Assembly (NCBI RefSeq): GCF_000169155.1
Contig: NZ_AAWL01000003.1
Span: forward strand, 124,001-188,000
Direction: 5' to 3'
Source: Thermosinus carboxydivorans Nor1
GTDB taxonomy: Bacteria > Bacillota > Negativicutes > Sporomusales > Thermosinaceae
Length of the DNA stretch: 64,000 nt
Below, piece after piece: positions 51,561 to 61,297 of the stretch. Numbering within the stretch: the stretch's first letter is position 1; each line of letters opens with the position of its first letter. The position numbers and the translations under genes were made by a program. Below the pieces are notes generated by a model that had not been told where the DNA came from, ran no database searches, and was given only the letters and a program-made list of their open reading frames with translations.

Positions 51561-51594
51561 AAGCAAGCTTTTCTGCGCTTGCTTTTTCTTTTTA
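51561..51594 (+). terminator. Riboswitch-controlled terminator before thiC
   Basis: AAGCAAGC pairs with GCTTGCTT across TTTTCTGC, then TTTCTTTTT. It lies between the TPP aptamer and thiC and shares AAGCTT sequence with helix P1, so ligand binding probably decides its folding. Confidence 0.82.
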
Positions 51595-51622
51595 CACTAA
51601 TATAAGGAAGGTTGGGATTAAC

Positions 51623-52924
51623 GTGACGTACACTACCCAAATGGATGCGGCGCGAAAAGGGATAATAACTGAGCAGATGAAAATCGTCGCCGCTAAAGAA
51701 AAAATGGATCCAAACCGGCTGCGAGAACTGGTAGCCAGCGGGCAAGTGGTAATTCCCGCGAACAAAAATCACCGCAACTTAGATCCTGAAGGCATTGGCG
51801 CGGGGCTTCGGACCAAAATCAATGTAAATTTGGGCGTTTCTAAGGATTGCTGCAATATTGAACTGGAACTGGAAAAAGCAAGAAAGGCAATTGAATTAAA
51901 GGCTGAAGCCATCATGGACTTAAGTTGCTACGGCAAGACCCGGGAATTTCGGCGAAAGTTGGTTGAGATGTCACCTGCGATGATTGGCACCGTTCCGATG
52001 TATGATGCGGTGGGGATGTTAGAAAAGGACCTCAAGGACATAACGGTGGACGAATTTTTTAAGGTCGTAGAGACCCATGCGGAAGACGGCGTCGATTTTA
52101 TGACCATTCACTGCGGGATCAACCGGGCCACGGCGGAAAGGGTTAAACGGAATAAACGGTTGACCAATATTGTTTCTCGGGGCGGCTCGCTGCTTTTTGC
52201 CTGGATGGAACTGAACAATCAAGAGAATCCCTTCTATGAATATTATGACCGGCTGCTCGATATTTGTGTTAAGTACGATATTACGCTAAGTTTGGGTGAC
52301 GCGTGCCGCCCCGGTTCTATTCACGACGCTACCGACGCTGCGCAGGTCGAAGAACTGATTGTCCTGGGCGAGTTAACCAAACGAGCTTGGGAGAAAAACG
52401 TTCAGGTAATGATTGAAGGACCTGGCCACATGGCGATCAATGAAATACCAGGAAACATGATGCTGCAGAAACGGCTGTGCCATGGCGCTCCGTTTTATGT
52501 CCTAGGCCCGATCGTTACCGATATCGCTCCGGGCTATGACCACATTACGAGCGCCATCGGCGGGGCGATCGCCGCGGCCCACGGCGCTGATTTTCTCTGC
52601 TATGTAACGCCGGCTGAGCACCTGCGCTTACCTGATCTTGATGACATGAAAGAAGGCATAATCGCGGCGAAGATTGCTGCTCACGCCGCTGATATTGCGA
52701 AGGGCATTCCGGGAGCCCGTGATTGGGACAATGCGATGAGTGAGGCCCGGGCGAACGTGGATTTCCCGCGCATGATCGAATTGGCCCTTGATCCGGAAAA
52801 GGCCCGTCGCTACCGGGAATCGTCCAGACCGGAACACGAGGATACCTGTACCATGTGCGGCAAAATGTGCCCGATGAAGAATATGAAAAAAATTCTTAAT
52901 GGCGAGGATTTGTGCATAAAATAA
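51623..52924 (+). CDS. thiC: Phosphomethylpyrimidine synthase
   Basis: A 433-aa radical-SAM enzyme that turns AIR into HMP-P for thiamine. Motifs: [55 protein letters not shown], and the C-terminal cluster site [11 protein letters not shown] (Cx2Cx4C). Starts at GTG 51623 (AAGGAAGG before). Length is the short bacterial form without the N-terminal domain. Controlled by the TPP riboswitch. Confidence 0.97.
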   Translation: MTYTTQMDAARKGIITEQMKIVAAKEKMDPNRLRELVASGQVVIPANKNHRNLDPEGIGAGLRTKINVNLGVSKDCCNIELELEKARKAIELKAEAIMDLSCYGKTREFRRKLVEMSPAMIGTVPMYDAVGMLEKDLKDITVDEFFKVVETHAEDGVDFMTIHCGINRATAERVKRNKRLTNIVSRGGSLLFAWMELNNQENPFYEYYDRLLDICVKYDITLSLGDACRPGSIHDATDAAQVEELIVLGELTKRAWEKNVQVMIEGPGHMAINEIPGNMMLQKRLCHGAPFYVLGPIVTDIAPGYDHITSAIGGAIAAAHGADFLCYVTPAEHLRLPDLDDMKEGIIAAKIAAHAADIAKGIPGARDWDNAMSEARANVDFPRMIELALDPEKARRYRESSRPEHEDTCTMCGKMCPMKNMKKILNGEDLCIK

Positions 52925-52925
52925 A

Positions 52926-52966
52926 AGCAGAGGTCGGGGGCTTTTTCTCCCGGCCTCTGTTATTAT
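52926..52966 (+). terminator. Intrinsic terminator of thiC
   Basis: GCAGAGGTCGGG pairs with CCCGGCCTCTGT across GGCTTTTTCT, followed by TATTAT. Confidence 0.82.
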
Positions 52967-53055
52967 ATCAGGAAAGAATATTTTTTTAACCGCGAAGATA
53001 ATCATGCCAATAGTTGGCACCACAAGCGATGAAAAGTAAGTTTTTGAACTAATCT

Positions 53056-53075
53056 CGCGCGACAACTGTCGCGCG
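53056..53075. promoter_or_regulatory. 9-bp inverted repeat, operator-like
   Basis: CGCGCGACA and TGTCGCGCG flank AC; a perfect palindrome. It lies in a gap of 210 bp between thiC and the response regulator. No partner known. Confidence 0.45.
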
Positions 53076-53176
53076 CGTAGCCCTTTGCGGTTTTGCTAAA
53101 AAGCGCGTCTGCTTTCAAAAGAACCTGCCTGGATGGTATGAATGGTTGCTAACTTGTCTATGGTTAATGGGGCTGG

Positions 53177-53980
53177 TCAATCCGGAAGGCTGGTGTTTGA
53201 CGCGCTACTGCGTTTTTTCTCCAGTACGTTCAGCAAATCGTGGACCGTTTCCCCGTCGTCGGGATAGGTAGCACTAACCGTTAAAATGCCTTCATCTTTT
53301 AGCATGGGCAGCTGACTTTTCAGTTTATCTAGTACGACGGTTATGCCTTCTACACCGGTAAAGGGCAAGATAAGCAATAAATTACGTTGCTCGGTTAAAA
53401 AGACCGAGTCTATCTCCCGGATCAATGACTTAATCGTGTCTTTAGCGGCAAAAAGTTGTGGTGAATTGTCAATGGACCGCAATTTAGGCGGCAAGTATAA
53501 CCCGAGGAGGGTAATCTTTGTTTTTGCTCTGCGCGCCCGGTTAATCTCCAGGCGAACTACATCTTCGATTGCTAAGGGAGGCTGGTTTTGTTCCAGCGGG
53601 GAAATTCCTAATGCGTGCTGTACGCGCTCAAGCAGTTCTTCTCGGGCAAAAGGCTTTTTTATGTAATTTACAGCACCGGCGGCAATGGCCCGGCGGACTG
53701 TATCCCGGTCGGAAAGACCGGTCAAAATGATAACCGGTATGTAAGCAAAATGTTGATCGTGCTGCAGCTGCTGGAGCGCAGTTAACCCGTCCATTCCCGG
53801 CAAAGTTATATCGAGAATTAAGAGATCGACATCATAGTAACGCCATATGTGTTTAAGTAAATCTTCCGCATTGTTTAGTTCCAAAACGGTAAATCCGTGC
53901 TTTTCAAGAATTAACTTGACTTCCATGCGGATGATATTAGAGTCTTCAATAACCAAAATCTTTTGCATCCGTCGCGTCAT
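53177..53980 (-). CDS. Response regulator with a C-terminal GGDEF-like domain
   Basis: A 267-aa protein. Receiver domain (residues ~5-120): ILVIEDSNIIRMEVKLIL, phospho-Asp in LLILDITLPGMDGL, Thr in PVIILTGLS, Lys in NYIKKPF. The C-terminal half (~135-240) resembles a degenerate GGDEF domain: ARRAKTKITLLGLYLP and LLLILPFTGVEGITVVLDKL, TVSATYPDD, without GG(D/E)EF, so no diguanylate cyclase activity is expected. ATG 53980 is 9 bp after GGAAGGAGT. No cognate kinase adjacent. Confidence 0.87.
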   Translation of the reverse strand: MTRRMQKILVIEDSNIIRMEVKLILEKHGFTVLELNNAEDLLKHIWRYYDVDLLILDITLPGMDGLTALQQLQHDQHFAYIPVIILTGLSDRDTVRRAIAAGAVNYIKKPFAREELLERVQHALGISPLEQNQPPLAIEDVVRLEINRARRAKTKITLLGLYLPPKLRSIDNSPQLFAAKDTIKSLIREIDSVFLTEQRNLLLILPFTGVEGITVVLDKLKSQLPMLKDEGILTVSATYPDDGETVHDLLNVLEKKRSSASNTSLPD

Positions 53981-54068
53981 GGCTGCCAACTCCTTCCCGA
54001 ATTTTTCGCCTGTGGTTGCAATATTTTTACAAATGTTATGAATACTTTTGCATTGTTAGTTTGCAGCA

Positions 54069-55154
54069 TTAACAGGCGGACAACTTCTTAAACCGCACCA
54101 TAAAGGTAGTGCCTTCGCCTGGGACGCTATGGACGCTCACTGTGCCGCCGTGCGCTTCTACCAGGCTTTTTACGATTGCGAGGCCAATGCCGGAGCCGCC
54201 GCTTTGCCGGTCACGTGCTTCATCGATCCGATAAAATTGATCAAAAATGTGCGGAAGATGTTCCGGCGGTATGCCCGGGCCATCATCGGCTACCGCTACT
54301 TCTGCCCACTCGTCTTCTTCCGTTACGGTCACCGTTACGCGGGTTCGCGCGTAGCGCAGCGCATTGGACAATAAGTTCTGGATAATCTGCGTCGTCCGGC
54401 CTGGGTCAGCTTCGACGATAGCGTCTGAACCTGAATAAGAGAGCAATATTCCTTTTTCTTCGGCAATAGGGTTAAGCAGTGCAATGCTTCTGCCTGCCAA
54501 TTGCAGGAGGGATACTTTGGTTTTTTCCAGCGGCAGATGTCCGGCATTGGCCAGCGAGAGATCCCGCAAATCCTTAATCAGCCGGCTAAGGTGGACCGCT
54601 TCCTCATATAGCGAAATAAGTTGTGCTTTATTCGGTTCGATGATGCCGTCAATCATTCCCTCCAGGTTGCCTTGGATTATGGTAATCGGGGTTCTCAGTT
54701 CATGGGCGATGTCGGCGAGCAGACGTTTGCGCAGTTTTTCGTTGGTGGCCAGCCGGTCGCTCATGCTATTGAAAGCCTCGGCCAGACTTGCCAATTCGCC
54801 GCCGGTGGTGATCTCTACCTTCTGGCCGTACTTTCCTTCTTGGATTTCCGCCACAGCGAAGCAGAGCCGCCTGAGCGGTTCCGAAATTCCCCTGGCAAGG
54901 ACGTAACTGGCAGCCAATCCGACAATGAGCATACCGGCGCCTACCCAGGCTAGTCCCCTGTGAACCGACGACAGATAAGCCAGCTCGTGCACGCCGTACA
55001 TGCCCATCATGTGTTCGTGGTCGGCGGCGCCCACGGCAGTGACATAGGCTTGGAAATGCGTTGTCATCTGCCAGTCAGTCAGCCATATCATTACTCCTAC
55101 AGTTACGGCAAGGAGGAGGAACACAAGACCGGTTATTCTCTTAGTAACACTCAT
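54069..55154 (-). CDS. HAMP-domain sensor histidine kinase
   Basis: A 361-aa membrane kinase: helix 1 (LVFLLLAVTVGVMIWLT), a short outer loop with HEHMMGMYGVHE, which is His/Met rich, helix 2 (GMLIVGLAASYVLARGI), a HAMP domain, phospho-His region ADIAHELRTPITIIQGNLEG, N-box QIIQNLLSNALRYA, G boxes DDGPGIPPEHL and GSGIGLAIV. The His/Met loop could bind a metal such as copper (inference). Its start overlaps the upstream regulator by 4 bp. Confidence 0.93.
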   Translation of the reverse strand: MSVTKRITGLVFLLLAVTVGVMIWLTDWQMTTHFQAYVTAVGAADHEHMMGMYGVHELAYLSSVHRGLAWVGAGMLIVGLAASYVLARGISEPLRRLCFAVAEIQEGKYGQKVEITTGGELASLAEAFNSMSDRLATNEKLRKRLLADIAHELRTPITIIQGNLEGMIDGIIEPNKAQLISLYEEAVHLSRLIKDLRDLSLANAGHLPLEKTKVSLLQLAGRSIALLNPIAEEKGILLSYSGSDAIVEADPGRTTQIIQNLLSNALRYARTRVTVTVTEEDEWAEVAVADDGPGIPPEHLPHIFDQFYRIDEARDRQSGGSGIGLAIVKSLVEAHGGTVSVHSVPGEGTTFMVRFKKLSAC

Positions 55155-55837
55155 TTTTCTGCCTCCGCCGGCAGGAACTTATAGCCAATCCCGTAGACTG
55201 TTTGGATATACTGGGCATCGCCGAGTTTTCGCCGCAAATTTTTCACGTGCGCATCCACCGTTCTTTCGTACCCTTCAAACGAGTAGCCTTGTATATGCTC
55301 AATAATCTGAAGGCGGGAAAAAACCCTCTCGGGATTGCTGGCGAGCAGGGCAAGGAGCTTGAATTCTGTGGGCGTTAGCTCTAACGGAATATCGTCGATT
55401 TTTACCACATGTCTGGTTCTATCAATCGCGAGCCTGCCGGCAGTTATGACGTCGCTAGTGTCTTCTGTTCCTTTGCCGGACCGTCGCAGAATAGCCTTCA
55501 CTCTGGCTACCACTTCTCTGGGGCTGAACGGTTTTACCACATAATCGTCGGCGCCTAGTTCAAGGCCAATCAACTTATCGGTTTCTTCGTCCCTTGCCGT
55601 AAGCATGATTATCGGTATATTGCCTTCTTTTCGTAGCTTCCTGCATATTTCAAAACCGTCCAGCTGCGGAAGCATTACATCCAGTACCGCGATATCCGGT
55701 GTTTTATCTTGGATGAGTCGCAAGCCTTCGGCCCCATCATGTGCTTCATACACGACAAAACCTTCTTTTTCAAAATAGGTTTTAAGAAGGGCAACGATTT
55801 TCTTATCGTCATCGACGATTGCTATCCGTTTGGCCAT
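55151..55837 (-). CDS. OmpR-family response regulator
   Basis: A 228-aa regulator: receiver with DDDKKIVALL, phospho-Asp AVLDVMLPQLDG, TARDEETD, VVKPFSPREVVAR, and a winged helix (LELTPTEFKLLALLASNPER, VFSRLQIIEHIQGY, DAHVKNLRRKLGD). Pairs with the kinase downstream; the ATGA overlap shows translational coupling. Target unknown. Confidence 0.95.
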   Translation of the reverse strand: MAKRIAIVDDDKKIVALLKTYFEKEGFVVYEAHDGAEGLRLIQDKTPDIAVLDVMLPQLDGFEICRKLRKEGNIPIIMLTARDEETDKLIGLELGADDYVVKPFSPREVVARVKAILRRSGKGTEDTSDVITAGRLAIDRTRHVVKIDDIPLELTPTEFKLLALLASNPERVFSRLQIIEHIQGYSFEGYERTVDAHVKNLRRKLGDAQYIQTVYGIGYKFLPAEAEK

Positions 55838-56133
55838 TTTTATACACCTCTATGGAACATTATATAAGTTATCCTCTAAATGGTTCAAGGCATTTTCCGG
55901 TCGCCGGAGCGGGAACAGGCAAGTAAGTACCAGAGACCATTGCCGAAGAAACGCTAAAAATTCAGATAAGTCAGTCGACGACCATAAACAATAATGCTTA
56001 TGAGTATCAAGGTGCCAGAATACAAAGGGGGAACTGGATCCTTAATGGGGGAGCAAGCGAAGGAGTTTTTCAATTATCATGTACGCGAACGGGGGACTGT
56101 TGTGGCGATAAAGGCGGTTTCTATAAAAAAAAC
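55838..56133 (+). other. Gap with a doubtful 63-codon frame
   Basis: A frame at 55994-56185 begins MLMSIKVPEYKGGTG but ends inside the terminator hairpin at 56134, so it is probably not a gene. Nothing else seen. Confidence 0.35.
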
Positions 56134-56174
56134 AGAAGTCCTTGGGCGTGCTGGTTGCACGACCAGGGACTTCT
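56134..56174. terminator. Hairpin terminator by the GT2 gene
   Basis: AGAAGTCC pairs with GGACTTCT and CGTGC with GCACG inside. It adjoins the GT2 stop and ends in A/T runs on both sides. Confidence 0.8.
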
Positions 56175-56181
56175 TAGCTTG

Positions 56182-57144
56182 CTAAAGATACTGTAAAGCA
56201 TTTTCGCAGCCATTGGCCTTTGTTGCTTTGCAGACAACCGCCAGATATTGACGTAGAACATAGGTAAAAGCCGGCTCTGGATAGTAACCGCGGGTCAGGT
56301 TAGCGTGTTTTAGTTTTGTAAACCACAGCAATACCGCTTCGAAAAAAGCGTCGCTCTTAGGGAATTTACCCAGGCTGATGGCTTGATGCAGTGAATATTC
56401 TTGTTCTGTTGGCGTGATGCCTAGGGCGTTAATTTGCTCTAGCTGTATTTTGGCCGTTGCCGCTAATTGCTGCTGCTTGAATTTACTGGTAATCCGGTGC
56501 TTAAGCAGTACTTGCGGTAGGTTGGTAATATCATATTTTTTAGCGATTGTTACCCATAACGCGTAATCTTCGGCATGGGGGTAAAGGTCTAAATAGCGCA
56601 TTCCTTCTGATATGAGAATATTTCTCCGCATAAGCACAGAAGGATGGGCGATGATATTGCGAAATAACAATGAACACTTGGCTAACCCCGGGTCAATGGG
56701 ATAACCCCAAACGGTCTTAGCACATTCGCCAAATGTTTCTACCCAGCTCCCGCATACAGCGATGTTCGGATGGCAATCCATAAATTCTACTTGCCGGGCT
56801 AATCGCTCCGGTTTGCTAATGCCATCACCGTGCATTACCGCAATATACGTTCCTTGGGCGGCATCAATCCCTTTGTTGAGAGAAGCGACTAGCCCCATAT
56901 TCTTTTCATGGCGAATGAGTACAATGCGGGCGTCATTGTAAGCTTCAATTATCTTTAAACTATTATCACTGGAACCGTCGTCAATAATTATAAATTCAAA
57001 ATCAGTAAAGGTTTGACCAAGGATGCTGTCGATTGCCCTGTGCAAATAATCCTGGCAGTTATAAACAGGCAGAATGACAGAAACCTTGGGCGAGCGAACT
57101 ACACTGGAAAGAAGCTGGTCTGCAGGCGAGCCATACCCGTCCAT
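56182..57144 (-). CDS. Family 2 glycosyltransferase
   Basis: A 320-aa GT-A enzyme. PKVSVILPVYNCQDYLHRAI, DFEFIIIDDGSSDNSLKII (nucleotide-sugar site), NMGLVASLNKGIDAAQGTYI, then AVMHGDGISKPERLARQVEF. The usual DxD (normally MDADD) reads MHGDG, so metal binding relies on a single Asp. A C-terminal region carries HPSVLMRRNIL. Adds one sugar to a surface glycan or protein. The start is 57144 behind AAAGGAGG. Divergent from the coiled-coil and GT4 genes. Confidence 0.9.
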   Translation of the reverse strand: MDGYGSPADQLLSSVVRSPKVSVILPVYNCQDYLHRAIDSILGQTFTDFEFIIIDDGSSDNSLKIIEAYNDARIVLIRHEKNMGLVASLNKGIDAAQGTYIAVMHGDGISKPERLARQVEFMDCHPNIAVCGSWVETFGECAKTVWGYPIDPGLAKCSLLFRNIIAHPSVLMRRNILISEGMRYLDLYPHAEDYALWVTIAKKYDITNLPQVLLKHRITSKFKQQQLAATAKIQLEQINALGITPTEQEYSLHQAISLGKFPKSDAFFEAVLLWFTKLKHANLTRGYYPEPAFTYVLRQYLAVVCKATKANGCENALQYL

Positions 57145-57295
57145 GTTCTTAAAACCTCCTTTTTAGGTATTGTATTCACTGGTTTTTTAACTGGTGAGCA
57201 ATACGTGTAAGACATTTATTGCACCTGAAACTCACAATTTAGATTTCTTTGACATATAGTGTAATAGCCTGGGTGTTGAAAGGGGGGCAAATAAG
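57145..57295. promoter_or_regulatory. Divergent promoter region of the glycosylation cluster
   Basis: 151 bp between divergent genes. TTGACA near 57250 and TATAGT-like ATAGTGTAAT about 5 bp later are too close for one promoter; GTGTAATAGCC may be a -10. A GGGGGGCA stretch precedes the next gene. Confidence 0.4.
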
Positions 57296-57820
57296 ATGAG
57301 GCCAAAGAACATAGAGTACCAAAACGGAATGTTCATATTGTCTAATTCCGACGATGTGACCAAGTTGGTGCGGAACCTGCGCAACAAGCCGCTTGATGAA
57401 TACGCCCACGAATCAGTTGAGGTAACGAATGTTAAAAGTCAAAGCGAGATATTGGAGAAAATCACCGCCCATCTCCAGACTATTGAGGAAAAGCTGCAGC
57501 TGATGGAGGGTTCTTTTGCGGCTGTTCTGCGCCAGACATTAGAGGACCAGGAAAACGAACGAATAAGCGCGATGGAGAAAATCACCGTTCATCTCCAGAC
57601 TATTGAGGAAAGGATGCAGCTGATGGAGAGTTCTTTTGTGGCTATTTTGCGCCAGGCACTGGAGGACCAAGAAAGCGAGCGAAAAAAAGTTGAGGTCGAA
57701 TGGCAGCAAGAACTGGCTGAGCGGGACCGCCGGTTGCTGGCAGAAATAGGGGCCATGCTGGGGAAAACAGTTGAAGGGCAGCAGTCCGCCTGGTGGCAAA
57801 AACTGTTTGCAACGAAATAG
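57296..57820 (+). CDS. Coiled-coil protein with a tandem ~40-residue repeat
   Basis: A 174-aa acidic protein, no named family. Residues ~54-90 (EKITAHLQTIEEKLQLMEGS, FAAVLRQTLEDQENER) and ~94-130 (EKITVHLQTIEERMQLMESS, FVAILRQALEDQESER) are near-identical repeats, both heptad-like. The C-terminus ends WWQKLFATK, typical of small Firmicute proteins with a MerR-like front or cell-surface phage-like parts. ATG 57296 follows GAAAGGGGGGC. Located between GT2 and the large glycosyltransferase. Confidence 0.75.
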   Translation: MRPKNIEYQNGMFILSNSDDVTKLVRNLRNKPLDEYAHESVEVTNVKSQSEILEKITAHLQTIEEKLQLMEGSFAAVLRQTLEDQENERISAMEKITVHLQTIEERMQLMESSFVAILRQALEDQESERKKVEVEWQQELAERDRRLLAEIGAMLGKTVEGQQSAWWQKLFATK

Positions 57821-57934
57821 ATTAGCGGAAAAGAGCGGAATTGCCGCTTTTTTTGTTCCCGGCCAAGGACAGCGCCCGCTGGCGTGGTTAGCCAAATTAG
57901 CCGATAAGGTTGTTTTAGTGAGGAGATGAGAAAC

Positions 57935-60900
57935 TTGCGGGTTGTCCATGTTAACCGTTTTGATTTCCAGGGTGGGGCGGCCCGGATTGTCTGGACGCTC
58001 ATAGATGGCATGACGGCCTTAGGCTATGATGGTCATATTTTTGCCCACCACTGTACTACTAACGACCCACGGGTCATACCAATGCCATTTACAGAGACTA
58101 AATGGCAACGAAAGCTGCTTAGGCAGCAATCCCAGGAGGGCATGTTTGATTTATACTCGGCTGCTCTAATCAATGTGCTTAATCACCCTTTGTTTGATCA
58201 GGCGGACATTGTTCATCTGCACTGTATCAACGGTGGCTATTTTTCCTTTTTGCTGCTGCCGTTTCTGACAGCCAAACCCACAGTATGGACATTGTATGAT
58301 CCGCTTGCCTTTACAGCCGGGTGTTTGAATTCCGGTTCCTGCGACAGATGGCGGCAGAACTGGTGTGCACAATGTCCACAGGACGAAAATAGCAAGAACC
58401 CGCGGCAGCGGGAGTTAGTGCAGCTAATTAAAGCGTCGGTATATAAAATAGCTAAATTCACAGTGGTCTGTCCGTCAGCGTGGCTGGAAAAGCAGGCCAA
58501 AGACAGCATTTTGCAGGGACATGACATCAGATTGATTTACAACGGCATCGATACCGACCATTTTTGTCCGGGAGATCGGGCCAAGCTGAGGAAAAAGCTG
58601 GGGCTGCCTGCGGACAAAAAAATCATTATGTTTGCCGCCCATGGCGGTTGTAACGATAGTGTGAAGGGCGACGTTTTTTTATGCCAGGCTTTACAAAAAC
58701 TACATAACCGCTATCCGGATCTGCTTTTGCTTAATATTGGCACGATAGATAATTCTGCGCTCACCGGACTGCCAACACCGCGTATAGACCTTCCCTTCAT
58801 CAATGAACCGCGGCTCTTAGCCGAATACTATGGGGCGGCTGACCTTTTGGTCTCACCGTCCCTAGTGGAAAACTTAAGCCTTACTATTTGTGAGGCCATG
58901 GCCTGCGGTACGCCGGTTGTGGCCTTTGCCGTCGGCGACACGCCGGAAATTGTGGTACACGGGGAAACAGGGTATCTGGCAGAACCGGGCGATAGTGACG
59001 ACCTTGTCCGCGGCATGGCTTTTTTCCTGGACGATGCCGCTGCCAGACAGCGCGCTGGCGAGGCGGCGAGGCTAAGAATTCTGGATAAATTCAGCGCTAA
59101 GCGCATGGTAAACGACTATATTGATCTTTATGAAGAAATATTATGGACTGCCGGTGGTCCAAACTTGATAGCTGTGGGCCTCGAACGTTTGCCCCGGTTG
59201 ATAGCAAAAAGCCAAAGTCAAGGCTGGGACCAAGTCTGGCAGGAGTTTCGGAAGCTTCATAATACCTTTGCGCCAGAGGATGCGCCACAACGGGCCCTCT
59301 TTATTGACCAGTTCTTTAGCAGCTGTCTTCAGTTCATAAATGCGGCGGCCCAGAGCTCAGTATTCTGGGAGATCATTGAACGATGGCATAAATATCGCTT
59401 GCTGTCCTGCTGTGATGGGTTGCCGCCGGCGGAACAACAGGTGCTTTTGTCTTTTTGCCAGATCTTGCGGGAGAAAATGCGCCAGTATTTAACCCATACA
59501 CCGCTTACCGAATTAGCCAAACTAGACGAACAGCGGCAGCAGCTGCTCCTTATCATCTGGCGGCAAGTATTCTTCGATGCTTTTTCCCCCCTCAACCTGC
59601 AGGCCAATGTTTCGGCCGCGCCTGGTCGTAGCGAAGATTTTGTTGCTGCCAGAGGTACGGCTGATTGGTATGCACGGCTGATGGTGGCCAGTATGGATTA
59701 TCCCTTTGCCGTCCCACCTGTTCCCATTACTGCGGCCGAGCTGTGGAACCATTCGGTAGTGCCTTTTTGCGTCAAAGCTATCATTACTTATTGGCTGCTT
59801 AACGTGCCGTTCTTTAATATTGAAGAACAACACCGGCGAAAGTTTTTACAATACGCAACCGACTTGTGCCGCTTGTCTATGTCACGCCGGTTTTTCCTCC
59901 CTTTTGTCGGTGCGGTCATGGACGGCTTCTGGCGTATTTCCTATGTCGGCGGCAACAATGTTGCGCCCCTTTCGGCGTTTGGCGATTTTATCGCCAGCCA
60001 CATGCGGCGGTTTTTCCCGCAATATGCAGCGTTGGACCGCAGCCGGAAGAAACGCCGCAAAGGCGATAAAATTCGTATTGGCTATATATCAAGAATGTTT
60101 CGCCATCAGGCCGTTAGTTACTACATGGTGAACAGGATTATACACCATGATAAAAGCAAGTTTGAAGTATATGTATTTGCGCTAGATAGCTGCCATGATG
60201 AGATAAGCGAGTTATTCGTCAAGCATAGCGATTATTTTAAAAGGTTTCCCAATATATATGATATTGAAAGCATCGCCCAAAGTATTGTTGACAGCCAACT
60301 AGATATTTTGATCTATACCGACATTGGTATGGACCCCGTTACCTACATGCTGGCCGGTTTACAGCTGGCTCCTGTTCAGTGCGCAATGGTAGGCCATGGG
60401 ACGACGACCGGCATGCCGACAATTCAATATTATATCAGCGGCGATTTTGAACCGGCCGATGCCGATAGTCACTACCGGGAAACACTGATAAGACTGCCCA
60501 ATTTGGGAGCGGCCCAGTATCCGCCGCCGTTCACGCCGGAGCCCCTTCCTACCCGTAAGGACTGGAAGATCCCCGAGGAGGTTGTCGTTTTTGTTTCCTG
60601 TGCCAACGGCATCAAGCATGGCCCTCAGCGTGACGCCCTCCTGCTTGATATCCTGAAAAAGGCGCCTAATGCCTGTATCGTACTTAAACCCTATCATGTT
60701 TCCAATGTAGATAATCCGTTGACTAGCCGTATTATGGCGAAAGCGCGGGAGGCAGGCGTAGACAACCGCTTGTTTATTATTCCGCCGCTTAAGCACGTAG
60801 TGGCCCTATTAGCCATTGCCGATGTACAACTTGATACTTATCCTTACGGCGGCTGGACAACCAACATGGAAGCACTGTATATGGGTCTGCCGATTGTCAC

Positions 60901-61174
60901 CCAGGAAGGCGAGATGGCTCGCAGCCGTTGGGGGGCCCATATGCTGCGGGCTTTGGGTATCCAGGAAGGCATTGCCGCCAATGAGCTTGAATATGTTGAC
61001 TGGGCGGTGCGGTTTGCCCAAGATGGAGAACTGCGCCGGCGGGTCAGGGACCAGATACGCAAGCGGGCCACAAGCGTCCTGTTTAATGGCGCCGCGGCCC
61101 AGCCGGCCTTTGAGGCAGCCTTAACCCGAATTGTTAATGAGTACCGGGACCCAAAAGAACAGGGAGGTTTTTAA
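57935..61174 (+). CDS. GT4 - OGT/SPINDLY-type double glycosyltransferase
   Basis: About 1,080 aa with two catalytic parts. N-terminal GT4 (1-400): VVHVNRFDFQGGAARIVW, YNGIDTDHFCPGDR, and the nucleotide-sugar site SLVENLSLTICEAMACGTPV-VAFAVGDTPEIV. A ~270-aa helical linker. C-terminal SPINDLY/OGT-like GT41 (~705-1,080): RIGYISRMFRHQAVSYYMVN, ILIYTDIGMDPVTYMLAG, QCAMVGHGTTTGMPTIQYYI, RLPNLG, QLDTYPYGGWTTNMEALYMG-LPIVT. No TPR repeats are visible. GT41 enzymes put GlcNAc on Ser/Thr of proteins such as flagellin; a two-step glycosylation of a surface protein is inference. TTG 57935 has AGGAG 9 bp upstream; ATG 57926 is too close to it. Confidence 0.9.
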   Translation: MRVVHVNRFDFQGGAARIVWTLIDGMTALGYDGHIFAHHCTTNDPRVIPMPFTETKWQRKLLRQQSQEGMFDLYSAALINVLNHPLFDQADIVHLHCINGGYFSFLLLPFLTAKPTVWTLYDPLAFTAGCLNSGSCDRWRQNWCAQCPQDENSKNPRQRELVQLIKASVYKIAKFTVVCPSAWLEKQAKDSILQGHDIRLIYNGIDTDHFCPGDRAKLRKKLGLPADKKIIMFAAHGGCNDSVKGDVFLCQALQKLHNRYPDLLLLNIGTIDNSALTGLPTPRIDLPFINEPRLLAEYYGAADLLVSPSLVENLSLTICEAMACGTPVVAFAVGDTPEIVVHGETGYLAEPGDSDDLVRGMAFFLDDAAARQRAGEAARLRILDKFSAKRMVNDYIDLYEEILWTAGGPNLIAVGLERLPRLIAKSQSQGWDQVWQEFRKLHNTFAPEDAPQRALFIDQFFSSCLQFINAAAQSSVFWEIIERWHKYRLLSCCDGLPPAEQQVLLSFCQILREKMRQYLTHTPLTELAKLDEQRQQLLLIIWRQVFFDAFSPLNLQANVSAAPGRSEDFVAARGTADWYARLMVASMDYPFAVPPVPITAAELWNHSVVPFCVKAIITYWLLNVPFFNIEEQHRRKFLQYATDLCRLSMSRRFFLPFVGAVMDGFWRISYVGGNNVAPLSAFGDFIASHMRRFFPQYAALDRSRKKRRKGDKIRIGYISRMFRHQAVSYYMVNRIIHHDKSKFEVYVFALDSCHDEISELFVKHSDYFKRFPNIYDIESIAQSIVDSQLDILIYTDIGMDPVTYMLAGLQLAPVQCAMVGHGTTTGMPTIQYYISGDFEPADADSHYRETLIRLPNLGAAQYPPPFTPEPLPTRKDWKIPEEVVVFVSCANGIKHGPQRDALLLDILKKAPNACIVLKPYHVSNVDNPLTSRIMAKAREAGVDNRLFIIPPLKHVVALLAIADVQLDTYPYGGWTTNMEALYMGLPIVTQEGEMARSRWGAHMLRALGIQEGIAANELEYVDWAVRFAQDGELRRRVRDQIRKRATSVLFNGAAAQPAFEAALTRIVNEYRDPKEQGGF

Positions 61175-61215
61175 GCAGCAAGCCGGAAATGGCTACACCA
61201 TTTCCGGCTTGCTGC
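61175..61215. terminator. 18-bp perfect hairpin after the large glycosyltransferase
   Basis: GCAGCAAGCCGGAAATGG pairs with CCATTTCCGGCTTGCTGC around CTACA. T run is weak (ATATACTACATT). Confidence 0.7.
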
Positions 61216-61297
61216 ATATACTACATTACCTTTTACCACAGGGATAATCCATTGACAGATGCTGAAACAGGCGGAAGCAGAGGAGGTTAAATCAGCT

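Noticed and set aside
55994-56185. 63-codon plus-strand frame
   Set aside because: Runs through a terminator hairpin and has no family pattern.
57450-57690. CRISPR-like repeat
   Set aside because: The two repeats are coding duplications in a coiled-coil gene, too long and only two.
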